A stretch of 64,000 nucleotides of DNA, taken from Elymus sibiricus (taxonomy: Eukaryota; Streptophyta; Magnoliopsida; Poales; Poaceae). Position numbers and translations under genes: made by a program. The stretch is taken from positions 83,787,895 through 83,851,894 of the forward strand of contig CM077676.1 of the NCBI GenBank assembly GCA_039707655.1, given 5' to 3'. Position 1 is the first letter of the stretch; each line of letters starts with the position of its first letter. Of the stretch, positions 20,864-30,094 are shown one piece after another. The notes under the pieces were generated by a model. That model ran no database searches and was not told the origin of the DNA. It was given only the letters and a program-made list of their open reading frames with translations.

Positions 20864-21938
20864 TCATCAGCGGTCGGGTATTTACACTGTCAAATCCACG
20901 TATCGTTCTCTAATGACTCGCAATGAGCATTTGGCTCTAGAGGAAGGGACGACTACAGAATCTTCGGATGATAAACAGTTGTGGAACCGGGTATGGAAGC
21001 TCAAGGTGATCCCAAAGGTCCGAGTTTTCTGGTGGAGAGTGCTTCGAGGCATCCTCCCAGTGGAAACTACTCTAAGAAACAGACATATTGCAGCAATGGC
21101 GAGATGTAAAGTCTGTCTGGGGGCGGATGAAGACATGCTGCATGCTCTGGTCAAATGTTCACATGCCCAACAATTTTGGAATGAAGCAAAGGTTTGGTTG
21201 CAAGTCAAGCTGCCGTATCTTCACCCAAACACTTGGTGCAAGGATATACTGTGCGACTCCCGCATAGCTGATGTGGATCGACCTAAAATTGTCACTGTCA
21301 TGTGGGCGATTTGGACCTCACGGAATAACATAACGCATGACAAGGCGAGCCTGAACCCGATCCAGTCTATGAAGCGTACAAGGGAAACTCTAGCGCTACT
21401 AGAAATCCCTCTACAACAATCCATGATACTGCCTGGTTACGGTTGGAGACCACCTGATGATGGTTGGGTGAAGATTAATACTGATGCTAGTGTCTCAAAT
21501 CTTCAACACAAAAGTGGAGCAGGAGGGATTGCAAGAACTCCGTCCACTCTCTTAGCTGCCTGGAGCAAGCCGTACCCTGAAGTTTCCGACCCCCTCATTG
21601 CTGAAACTTTGGCCTTGCGGGATGGTGTTATTTTTGCAAAGCTTCGTGGTCTCTCGCGAGTGGTTATGGAAGTGGATTGCTTAGAGGTTGTGAACCTCTG
21701 GAACTCGCGCACTTTCTCGCGCTCACTAGTAGCGCCTTTACTCAGTGAAATCGAAGAGCTAGCTTCATCGTTTATTTCTTTTGTTATTCAGCATGTAATG
21801 AGAAATGCCAACACTTCTGCCCACTTATGTGCAAAACATGCTTGCACACTAGAGGTCACAGGTTGTTGGATGGACTCCCCTCCCGGTTTCCTCATGACCA
21901 GCGTTTTGGCTGATCGTGTTGGGGCTGTTGATGATTGA
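20864..21938 (+). pseudogene. LINE ORF2 fragment: zinc-finger and RNase H part (copy 1)
   Basis: The frame is open from about 20864 (…GIYTVKSTYRSL) to a TGA at 21936. The first part matches the zf-RVT region found after reverse transcriptase in plant L1-type LINEs (WNRVWKLKVIPKVRVFWWR; CKVCLGADEDMLHALVKCSH). The second part is an RNase H-like domain (GWVKINTDASV; LIAETLALRDGV; VVMEVDCLEVV; HVMRNANTSAHLCAKHA) with the expected acidic residues. The reverse transcriptase and endonuclease are missing. An AATAAA and an A-run (21941-21966) follow the stop, so this is the 3' end of a 5'-truncated LINE rather than a host gene. Copy 2 carries a nonsense change in the same frame. Confidence 0.75.
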
Positions 21939-21966
21939 ATAAAGCTCTAAGTTTCCCGCAAAAAAA

Positions 21967-23233
21967 GTATAAAGAATACTCGAAGTAACAGAAAATAATC
22001 CAGGTCCATAGACCACATAACGACGACTACAATCACTGCAGTGAGCCGAAGGCTTGCCGCCGTTATCGACTCTCCGTCACAGGAGCCGAACAAACCTTAT
22101 TATAGTAGAGAGTCGGAAAGTCATCGTGCTAAGGCCCATGGGACCAGCGCACCAGAATAACAACCGTCACCAATGAAGAGAAGCACGAACACAGACGAAC
22201 GAAGACTGAATCCACGAAGATAAGACCAACACCGACCGAATCCCACGAGATCCGCCTCCACACGCCCTCCAAAACCGCTAGACGCACCCTATGATTGGGG
22301 ATAGCCGGGGAGGACCGTATTCCATCTTTAGGGAGTTGCTGCCATCTCGCCTTCCTGAGCTGGACACAAACTCTAATCGGCCTCAGAAAAACACCTAAAA
22401 TTGGAACAGAGCCATCCCACCAGAAAGGGCCCGGGTCCACCACACCTCAATGGCCCTAAGGCCTCGCAACATGAGTCAGACCGGCGGCGGCGCTAACGAG
22501 GAGGTAGAAGGCCCTTGTCACCTGGCAGTCACCTTTCTTATGGAGGAAAACTTTTCTGCTATGGTATACTCATATTACTTTAGTGGAGAAGTATTTCTAA
22601 TCGGGTTTTGATCAACAAAATGGAGGGGGGAAATTGGGTTTCTTGTAGGAACTAATGTAAGACGTTTTTGTTCTTCAAATCAAATCATAGTTGCAGAACG
22701 ATCTTATCTTTAAGTAGAATGTATTAGGGAGAACCTTTGTTTCTTCAAAAGGAAATGTTTTGATGTGTATCATGGAATTTTTAACTTTTCGAAGCACTCA
22801 AACTTGAAATATAGGAAAAGAGGCTAGTCAGAATTTTTGTCTTAATTTCTATTTCATGAATGTGTCATGGTCCGAAGAAAAAAATTAAAAGGTGGAGAGA
22901 GGGATAAAAAGGTGAGGGCCGGGCTATCAGGCCGATGTTGCGGACAGTCCAGACTCCCCTACTCCGCCCCTCGATTTGGGTCCGGGCTGAGGTATTCCGT
23001 GAATCCCTTTATCATGAGTCATAGGATGTTGCATGATCCAATGGCACATGTGACGCCAAGAGTTCCCTATTTTGAATAAATTAATTAGGGCCATACGATT
23101 GTTACGATCCAACGGTCTATATGTTGTGCTATTGGTACACTATACTACTACTCCAGGAGTACAAACTTAATATTCGGAATAACCTAACATCTGATTAGTA
23201 TTGCTGACAGTGGTGTTGCTGGACGTCGAGAAC
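21967..23233. other. non-coding stretch between LINE remnant and PKS promoter (copy 1)
   Basis: No supportable gene is present. 22015-22560 is GC-richer and on the minus strand reads like the untranslated part of a transposon, but I cannot assign it. 22560-23233 is AT-rich and ordinary. The same sequence is present in copy 2 at 58265-59520. Confidence 0.4.
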
Positions 23234-23301
23234 ATTGAGCTACATCCAGGGATACATCATGTCACCCATGCTCAGGCGCCAGCCTTCCTCTGCGACCGTC
23301 C

Positions 23302-23308
23302 TTAAATA
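23302..23308 (+). promoter_or_regulatory. TATA-like box of PKS copy 1
   Basis: TTAAATA lies about 140 bp upstream of a splice donor (GTAAGTAAG at 23450) and is followed by a C/T-rich leader. It is preserved although the downstream coding exon 1 has been deleted. The matching element in copy 2 is at 59597-59603. Confidence 0.5.
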
Positions 23309-23528
23309 CTGGTCACCTCCTTCCAATCCCTCGCATCTCTCGACACACACAACCATTGTGCATTCTTCTTCATCGTTTCCTTTCGTCTCCATTCCAGTGA
23401 ATACTCAACATATATCCTCAACTTGGAAAGCGTGCACACAGGCAAGGAAGTAAGTAAGGTCCTACATACTTGTACATTAGTTTGTCTCTTCAACAATGAC
23501 TAGCAAGAAATGCCTTTTGTACTGTAAC

Positions 23529-23592
23529 ATTTTGGGATGGACTTTGAAGATATATATGATCATTTGGGATGGACTTTGAAGATATATATGAT
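23529..23592 (+). repeat. 32-bp tandem duplication (copy 1 only)
   Basis: The unit TTTGGGATGGACTTTGAAGA… is present twice in a row here and once in copy 2 (near 59825). It lies in the leader intron. Confidence 0.8.
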
Positions 23593-23728
23593 CATTTGGG
23601 ATACTTTCTATAGAAACGTTTTAACCAGTATCTAATCCTTCATGGAATAGATCGAACTGTATAAAATATTTTGCATTATATATTAGTACGGGAGGGAAAA
23701 TGGAACTTTAGTTTAGCTATATTATTAA

Positions 23729-23963
23729 GGCTGGTCACAATGAGAAGTATCATATATTAGTATCATGCATATGATACTACCTTCACAATGCATAGTATCA
23801 GATCTTGGTATCATAACGACCTCATTTATTGCCATGCATGACTCATACTACTACATCATTTAATATGATATTGTATCATATCGTGATACTCAACCACCTC
23901 TTTCCTCATTTAATTGTCTGTCACCTCACAGAAAATGCCTAGTTGGCATGCATGATAGTACCT
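23729..23963. mobile_element. Tourist-like MITE, right end deleted (copy 1)
   Basis: It matches the intact MITE at 59991-60248 from its GGCTGGTCACAATGAGAAG end, but stops after CCT at 23961-23963, where the sequence jumps to the left end of a Stowaway MITE. The last 23 bp and the right inverted repeat are lost. Confidence 0.8.
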
Positions 23964-24070
23964 CCGATCCATAATAAGTGTCGTAGTTTAGTTCATTTTG
24001 AACTAAAACCACAACACTTATTATGGATGGATGAACTAAAATCACGACATTTATTATGAATCGGAGGGAG
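23961..24070. mobile_element. Stowaway MITE, left end deleted (copy 1)
   Basis: It matches 61046-61155 of copy 2 from CCTCCGATCC to GGAGGGAG, followed by TA. The first three bases of the terminal repeat and the left target TA are missing because of the deletion that also removed PKS coding exon 1. The interior includes the palindrome TAGTTCATTTTGAACTA. Confidence 0.8.
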
Positions 24071-24135
24071 TACAGCATATCATTTGACTCGCAAGACCTG
24101 TTATGTCTCATTGTTGTCCTACTTAACTAAATCAG

Positions 24136-25136
24136 GCACGCTAACGGGCAACGAGAGGCGTTTCGTCCACAACTCAGACAAGATGATGAGCGCCCACCCC
24201 GAGTTCATCGACCGCGCAACGCCGTCCCTCGAACAACGCCTCGCCATCGTCGCCGTCGTCGCCCCGGAGCTCCTTGCCGCAGCCGTGACCAAGGCCATCG
24301 CCAATTGGGGGCGTCCGGCCACCGACATCACCCACCTCATTGTCGTCACCAACGCTGGAGCCGGAGCCCCGAGCGCCGACGTCCAACTGGCTGCTCTCCT
24401 GGGCCTCCGCCACAACGTCCGCCGCACGGTTCTCCAGCTCAACGGCTGCTTCGCCGGCTGCGCTGCTCTGCGCCTAGCAAAGGACCTCGCCGAGAACAAC
24501 CGCGGCGCGCGCGTCCTCGTCGCCTGCGTCGAGCTCATGAGTGTCGCCGGCTTCCGCGGCCCCACTGAAGGGGAAGACTGCGTGAACAACCTCATCAGGA
24601 ACACGGTGTTCGGTGACGGGGCGGGTGCGGTGATCGTCGGCGCCGACACCGAGGAGCCCGTCGAGCGGCCGCTCTTCGAGATGGTGTCTGCCTCACAGAC
24701 CGTGGTGCCGGACACCTTGCAAGTGGTGACGGCGGAGATCAAGACTTGCGGCCTTGATGGAAATGTTTCCACCAAACTGCCAAATCTGGTGGCGGACAAC
24801 ATCAAGCAGTGTCTGCTTGACGCGTTTGGTCCACTTGGCATCGAGGTCAAATGGAATGACCTCTTCTGGGCAGTGCACCCTGGTGCCATGGCGATCTTGG
24901 ACAAGATTGAGAGGGTTCTCCAGTTGGAACCCGGGAAGCTGGCGGCAAGCCGAACTGTTGCACGAGAATACGGGAACATGCTTAGCGCCACCATCATCTT
25001 TGTGCTCGACGAGCAACGGCGTCGGATGGAGGAGGAAGGCGAGTGGGCTGAGTGGGGGGCCATGGTGGGGTTTGGGCCAGGTTTTACTATGGAGACAATG
25101 GTGCTTCAGGCTACCAGCAACCTCAAGAAAAATTAA
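24136..25136 (+). pseudogene. type III polyketide synthase, copy 1, coding exon 1 missing
   Basis: This is exon 2 of the PKS gene, 1001 bp, from the acceptor AAATCAG to TAA at 25134-25136; it is 99% identical to copy 2 (10 differences, two changing the protein: Ala/Ser and Gln/His). The catalytic Cys (NGCFAG), His (WAVHPG) and Asn (REYGNM) and the GFGPG loop are all kept, with no stop or frameshift. However, the exon encoding the first 64 residues is absent: the leader intron runs directly into the second intron. A transcript from the kept promoter could still splice 23449 to 24136 and start at an internal Met ([10 protein letters not shown]), giving a protein about 80 residues short. That lacks part of the N-terminal thiolase-fold lobe and is unlikely to be active. 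The open frame continuing 5' to 24084 is intron sequence. Confidence 0.85.
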
Positions 25137-26171
25137 TTAGCACTTCATTGTGCTAGAAGGCTACGTGCATTCATATTCTCCGTATCTATCGTTGAAATTT
25201 GGTGAGGTGTTTCAGAAACGACTACTACTATCTACCGAAACAAAGTAAAGCTGGGGGAGATACAAAATCCTGGCAAAAAAAGAAGAAGATGGAGCGCCTG
25301 TGACCGAAGAAGTTCCTTTTGGCCTACTGCTGTTCCTGCTCTTGCAGCTTTGTTTACCTATCTTTAGTGGTTGGTCTGTAATAATAGCTATGTTGTGTGC
25401 TCATGCTGTCACTGGACTTGTTGGCTGTCTGTAGTAGTATGTAAGCAAAACGTCTTTGTAAGGTCTCACTCTCTAAATCACCATGAAATGGAGTTCAAGC
25501 TACAGAGGAGGAGATCGGATGGAGTGGGGTCTACTTTCTGTCCTAGCCACGCTAGCTAGACGTTGTAACATTGTTCTCTTTACCCGTTTGCGTGCCCGAT
25601 TTTTTTTTTGAATTTTCGTGCCCGATTTAATTAGGACAACAATGAACCATAGCATGTCTTGCGAGTCAAATGATATATGGAGGTGTGATTTTAATGCGAA
25701 TATACTGTAGTTTGCATGTCAGCTTAGACACTCAATGAAATAAATATAAGTATATACCTAAGAGAGTCATTCCCACTAACTTATTTATCTCAACATGCAA
25801 GAATGTCATCTCACCATACAACTATTAATGGGATAAGGCGCACCTCAACATGCAATCATGCATGGAAAAAAGACTCACCACAATATTCAAGCGTGCATGG
25901 GAATATGTTCTCCATTCATTTATTCTACCTATATCCAATAAATATTGTTGTAACTATACGTAAACAAATATAAAAGTCATATGTATTTCTAATTTTAGTT
26001 CTCATGTTATCAACCTAGATTTTCATAGACAATTCCTGCAGCAACATGCAGGGTATCCTCTAATTATCTTGACTGAGGTACCTGCAATTTGGACCATATG
26101 AAACAACACACCACTTTTCATCAAGGCTTGAAAAGAGGCTTTAAAAACGATTGCACCACACGGCCCCATAG
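25137..26171. other. 3' flank of PKS copy 1, no gene
   Basis: The first 300 bp or so is probably the 3' UTR and downstream region of the PKS. The remainder is AT-rich and matches 62222-63230. I see no coding sequence. The CATAG at 26167-26171 is the empty site for the CACTA element that interrupts copy 2. Confidence 0.5.
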
Positions 26172-26292
26172 CTATGGACAGAGCGATGGATACTATCTCA
26201 ATCAAATGTCACTCTTATTTTCCCCTCCATTTTGTTGATAAAAACCCGATTAGAAATTTTCTCAATGAAAAAAATATGAGTATTTTCATTCT

Positions 26293-26571
26293 TGATGGTT
26301 AGGACGACACTGGTATCGCCAGCCCACCAGGGTTCAAGTCCTGATGCTCGCATTTTTCTGGATTTATTTCAGGATTTCCGACGATGCGCGTTCAGTGGGA
26401 GGAGACGTTCCCACCGACTATGAGACGCCTATGATGACTTCGTCAATCTCAAGTGATATGTCGGCTCAGTCTTTCGGAGGTGCTCATAAGGATATGATAG
26501 CGTAAGTGTGTTCATAGGGATGAGTGTATGCGCGTATTTACGAGTGCCTGCGTTTGTACCGTGTTTAAAAA
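26293..26571 (+). mobile_element. tRNA-derived SINE, near full length
   Basis: It begins near GATGGTTAGGACGACACTGG (possible A-box region) and has a clear B-box (AGGGTTCAAGTCCTG). It continues with the same body as the truncated SINEs at 14499 and 54460 (TTCAGTGGGAGGAGACGTTC; CTCAGTCTTTCGGAGGTGCTCA), and ends in an A-run at 26566-26571. I could not define the target duplication. 26172-26292 holds nothing recognisable. Confidence 0.65.
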
Positions 26572-26758
26572 AACTAAATTTGTCCTCAGATGCTTGAACC
26601 ATTGGTGTGGCGTTTTCTTGAGCACCTTAGCTCATTCAAAAGGAGGAAGAGCCCCAGCCTCACCATAAGAAGCATCACGTGATGCATTTATTTTGGTGAT
26701 CTCGACACAGAGGATAATTATTTGTTCGTTCTGGAAGCAGTCATGACGTACGATCTTA

Positions 26759-27596
26759 GAGCATGTACAACCACATGTATCAAAATCCAGCCCTGAAACG
26801 CCGGCGGACGCATCCGTGGACTGTGACTGGACACCACATCAAAAATTGATTCCACAACCACAAACACTATTTTCAAATCATCAAATTCATATTATTTCAT
26901 GCAACGTAAAACCTACTCTAAGCGGAGCTCGTCCGGCTCCGCCGTGCCCATGTCCAGCGGCCGGCTGCGCCCCTCATAGTGTTGGTCCGATCGCCAGCGA
27001 GGTAGAGTAGTACATGGGACACGGACCGACTCACGAGACTCAAGGCGTCGCCGTCTACCATGCCCTACTCTTTCTCGTCTTAGTCTGGAACCTTCACGGG
27101 GCCGGTGGACGTGAGATCGATGATCGATCCGTCTTGGGAGAAGCCGGCGACGTCCACCCTAACGTGGCTGCGGCGTCCGGGGTGGGCGTGCACCACACGA
27201 AGTGATGGAGAATGCGACTCCGTCTCGCCAACGTCCGCCTCCGCGAGGGTTGCTGCCGCCTCCCACGCCCGCTTCCTCGCATGGCGGGTACACCATGCCA
27301 TATTTGCGTTGGCGGATGCCCATGCATTCACCTCCGCCCCGGCGCGCCAACGAAGCAGTTGTGCGTCCGCCGGGGCGTTCGGACGCCAGATGGATCGCAC
27401 CGCCTCCGGCGAGGCAGTGGCGACACACCTCGCGCCGGATCCATGCGCCATTTGGGCGGACGCAATGAATTCCCGACGGAAGGAGTCCGAGCGCTGCCGT
27501 CGGGCGGCCACCTCCTGGGAGCGGCGGAGCGCAGGCCGCCCGACGGCAGTGTCTAGACGTTTGGGGCAGGTATGGACTGTCCGGTTATAGATGCTC
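26759..27596. mobile_element. non-autonomous PIF/Harbinger-like element
   Basis: It begins GAGCATGTACAACCACAT after TTA and ends GGTTATAGATGCTC before TAA. The ends are inverted repeats of one another over about 14 bp with two mismatches. The interior is GC-rich with overlapping open frames on both strands (for example 27080-27511 on the minus strand, ending in FSQDGSIIDLTSTGP). They resemble no transposase I know; they may be base-composition artefacts or a captured gene piece. The flanking trinucleotides do not match exactly, so the boundary is approximate. Confidence 0.5.
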
Positions 27597-27855
27597 TAAC
27601 ATTTGGCGATGGCGAGCCTATCATAGTTAACCTTAAAGTATTCCGGTCTGCAGACCTGGTAACTATCACCTATCACCGTGTTTCAGACTGTTGTAATTTC
27701 CGTTATGTATGTAATGAAAAGGGGCTGAGCCCGGTTCAAAAAAAATAATCACTGAGATCCAGGTCCACTGTATAGTGCTAATTTTTTTTAAATAATACAC
27801 TTTTTTAATAAATTTGAGAAATAATACACGGTTTAGACATTTTCTGAAAATAGGA

Positions 27856-28062
27856 TCCAGTCGGCTGAGGTTAAGCCGACTGGACCTAGTCGGCCACGGT
27901 ATAGCCGATTAGGGCTAGTCGGCTTACCATAAGCCGACTGGATACTAATACCTGCAGTCGAGTTGGAATAGGAACTAATCGGCTTAGGCTAAGCCGATTG
28001 GAACTAATCGGCTTAGCCTAAGCCAATTAGTTCCAATCAGCTTAGCCTAAGCCGACAGGTGC
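27856..28062. repeat. palindromic array based on GTCGGCTTA/TAAGCCGAC
   Basis: Six or more inverted repeats with arms AATCGGCTTAGGCTAAGCCG or AGTCGGCTTACCATAAGCCG lie head to tail, some with TTGGAAC/GTTCCAA extensions. Such arrays are usual near the ends of DNA transposons. Here the array lies left of a gene pair (28524-28979 and 29197-30094) and may be the end of the element that carried them. 27600-27855 holds no gene. Confidence 0.6.
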
Positions 28063-28111
28063 ATTTTCAGCCAATAGTTCCATCGAACATAATTTTATCC
28101 CACCACCCTCG

Positions 28112-28455
28112 GTCGATGCAATTTCCCGCAAAACTTTTGCACAATATGTTTCCGGCATTATCCTTCCCGCCATATTTTTTCCCGCGAACCCCTTCCGGCC
28201 ATTATTTCCCGCCATATTTTTTCCCGTCAATCCCTTCCCGCCATTATTTCCCGCCAACCCTTTCACGCCATATTTTTTCCCGCGAACCCCTTGCGGGCAT
28301 TATTTCCCGCCATATTTTTTCCCGCCATCCTCTTTCCCACCAACCCTTCCTTTCCTGCCAGCTTCTTTCCCGCCAACCCTTTCCCGGCATCTTCTTTCCC
28401 GCCAACCCTTCTGTTCCCGCCATGTTCTTTCCCGCCAACGCTTTCCCGCCATCTT
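28112..28455 (+). repeat. imperfect tandem repeat, TTTCCCGCCA-type units
   Basis: More than ten units of about 18-30 bp share TTTCCCGCCA followed by ATATTTTTTC or ACCCTT. The array ends just before a TATA box and could be part of the promoter of the downstream gene. Its unit shape (CCCGCC) is reminiscent of E2F-like sites (TTTCCCGC), which is suggestive only. Confidence 0.7.
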
Positions 28456-28467
28456 TCTCTTCTCAAC

Positions 28468-28475
28468 CTATAAAA
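28468..28475 (+). promoter_or_regulatory. TATA box of the gene at 28524
   Basis: CTATAAAA is followed by CCCCCTCC, 56 bp upstream of the ATG. The position fits a transcription start near 28500. Confidence 0.55.
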
Positions 28476-28523
28476 CCCCCTCCACAGAAAGGTTGTTAAG
28501 CAGTGCAGTGTAGTCTCGTAAAC

Positions 28524-28979
28524 ATGTCCCATTATCCTTTCGATCGTAGTTTCCACCCGAGTATGTCGAAACGTCTTCTGAGGTTAGCCAGCAATTTGGA
28601 GATAGACAATAGGATAGTTCCATGGGACGAACTCCTCAGTAGTGACACCTTACTGAATGAGTTGGCTCACGCATTAAGTAGGTGCGGGTGGCCTGCAAGG
28701 ACCTTTGAGGAGATATGAAAAGAACTTCTCAGGTTGCATGGAAGGTGGAAGAAGCAACAACATAAGGGTGAAGCATTCCTAAAGGCTGCAGCAGAACATA
28801 CTTATTTATGGACCCAAGACAGCGAGGACGAAGACGATAACTTCATGCCGAGCACCAAGGCCAAGACACCCGCATCGTCGAAGGGCAAGAGTGCCTCATC
28901 GTCGAAGGGCAAGAGTGCCTCATCGTCGAAAGGCAAGAGTGCTGCATCGACGGAGGATGACGATGATGTCTTCATGTAG
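28524..28979 (+). pseudogene. small unidentified protein with SSKGKSA repeats, one stop
   Basis: The frame starts MSHYPFDRSFHPSMSKRLLR and would give about 151 residues. The N-terminal half is helical and well mixed in composition (DNRIVPWDELL; LNELAHALSRCGWPARTFEE), the middle is basic (LHGRWKKQQHKGEAFL), and the tail has an acidic patch (DSEDEDDNF), four SSKGKSA-like repeats and a final EDDDDVFM. A TGA at 28716-28718 interrupts it in a place where Trp is likely. It converges with the plant-mobile-domain gene on the other strand; only about 220 bp separate their stops. I do not recognise the family. The codon structure and promoter argue it was a real gene, probably carried by a transposon. 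Confidence 0.5.
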
Positions 28980-29196
28980 TTTGTATGCAGTATTATTTAA
29001 GGTCAGTCGTACCGTTTAATTCAGATGTATTTGTATCTTAATTATCTGTAGCAGTCTCTCCGGAAATGTAACTCGATTAACAATGCGAATGAATAGAAAT
29101 ATGTCTCTCGCATACATAGGTAGAATATGTCTCTCACATACATAGGCAGATATATGACTGTCGCATACATAGCTAGATATAAGTGACACACAAGCA

Positions 29197-30094
29197 TCAG
29201 CCACGTCGTCCGCCACGTCGTGGAGGTGGTGTCTCCGGCGTCGGCCACATATACCTGTGGGGTGGCCGGACGTTACGGGGAGGAAGCTCGGACCCGTCCT
29301 GGTCATACTGTGTTTCCTGTGTGGGAGGTGGTGCAGGAGTCGAATACATGTCCATCCACTCGTTGTGCTGCGACAAGTAATCCTGTGTGTTATGCCCATC
29401 TTCATGGTCACTATCCCACCCGGATCCAGACATAGACACGTCATGTCCGGACATAGACGCCATATATCCGTAGCCTGCTGCGGGAGGGATGGAACATAAG
29501 TAATGACGAAATACGTAGTCCCAAGCGATATTGAAAAGAATTAATATGAAGAAACATACCTGTGGGGGGGGGGGGGTTGCATCACGAAGCCCGGTGTGGG
29601 ACCCTGCTGGTGTGGTCCTGGCCGAAACACGTAGCCTGACGTGGGATCCTGCTGGTGCTGCCACGCCGAACTACCAGCCTGGTCAGCACGTGGTGGCCTG
29701 GGCGTCCACTGCTCTGCTAGACGTGGACGCGGGTCATGTCGGTGATGTGTGGGGTCTACCTGACCAGTCGAGTGACGCGGCTGCTGCTGCTGCGTGGAGT
29801 GACGCGGGGGGCGTTGTACGGGCTACTGATGAAGAACGTCCGAAGTGCGTGTGCACGTGATAGCCCGATACACAGCTCGCAGCCTCCCCTCAATGCGCAC
29901 CATCCAGTTCTGCATCTGAGGCCGAGGAACGAGTAGTGGTGCATCCGAAAGTGAACGCCGATAGTTGGACACCTCCTCGCCAAGTCCGTAACTCAACTCA
30001 GCCTGAAATTGTCACGACGATTATTAAGTATGCATGGCAAAGTATGTAACAACTAGATGCATTACATAAAGAGAATATATCTTACCGCGTACTG
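29197..30094 (-). pseudogene. plant mobile domain (MAIN-like) protein, C-terminal exons only
   Basis: On the minus strand I read a short exon end (to 30086, …RQYA), an intron with GTAAGATA/TTTCAG, an exon 30002-29560, a second intron (29559-29478, GTATGTT/CCCGCAG) and a last exon to the TGA at 29197. The middle exon begins AELSYGLGEEVSNYRRSL and PRPQMQNWMVRIEGRLRAV, then becomes Pro/Gln/His-rich. The last exon ends in PPHRYMWPTPETPPPRRGGR. This looks like the end of the plant mobile domain/'serine-threonine phosphatase 7 long form'-like proteins that grasses carry in transposons. A TAG at 29823-29825 breaks the frame. The mobile domain itself is missing: the gene is cut at 30094 by the LTR. 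A G-run (29566-29579) lies at the end of the middle exon. Confidence 0.55.

Larger units (their letters stand above)
13867..26171 (+). repeat. segmental duplication, copy 1 (contains the exon-1-less PKS)
   Basis: From TTATTATCTGAATGCG onward this segment matches 53829-63230 in the same order and orientation, nearly base for base. The alignment is broken only by discrete insertions and deletions: a hAT-like element (15103-16117) and a Stowaway nest (17256-19915) present only here, an 823-bp deletion at 23961, and a 32-bp tandem duplication near 23529-23592. In PKS exon 2 I count 10 differences in 1001 bp. The right limit is not a true end, because copy 2 is interrupted by CACTA C at 63231 and leaves the window. 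Confidence 0.93.

Noticed and set aside
24084..24135. The apparent 18-codon extension of PKS copy 1 upstream of exon 2 ([17 protein letters not shown])
   Set aside because: It is intron sequence. The same bases in copy 2 lie between the donor at 61020 and the acceptor at 61220, and the PKS family has no such segment.
24119..25063. Long open frame (314 codons) on the minus strand opposite PKS exon 2, repeated in copy 2 at 61204-62148
   Set aside because: It is a shadow of the GC-rich third-position codon bias of the PKS exon. Composition is Ser/Arg/Ala-rich with no domain, and the true gene on the other strand has all family motifs.
27080..27590. Overlapping 143- and 161-codon frames on both strands inside the Harbinger-like element
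   Set aside because: GC-rich sequence with open frames in several phases at once; no recognisable domain or splice structure.
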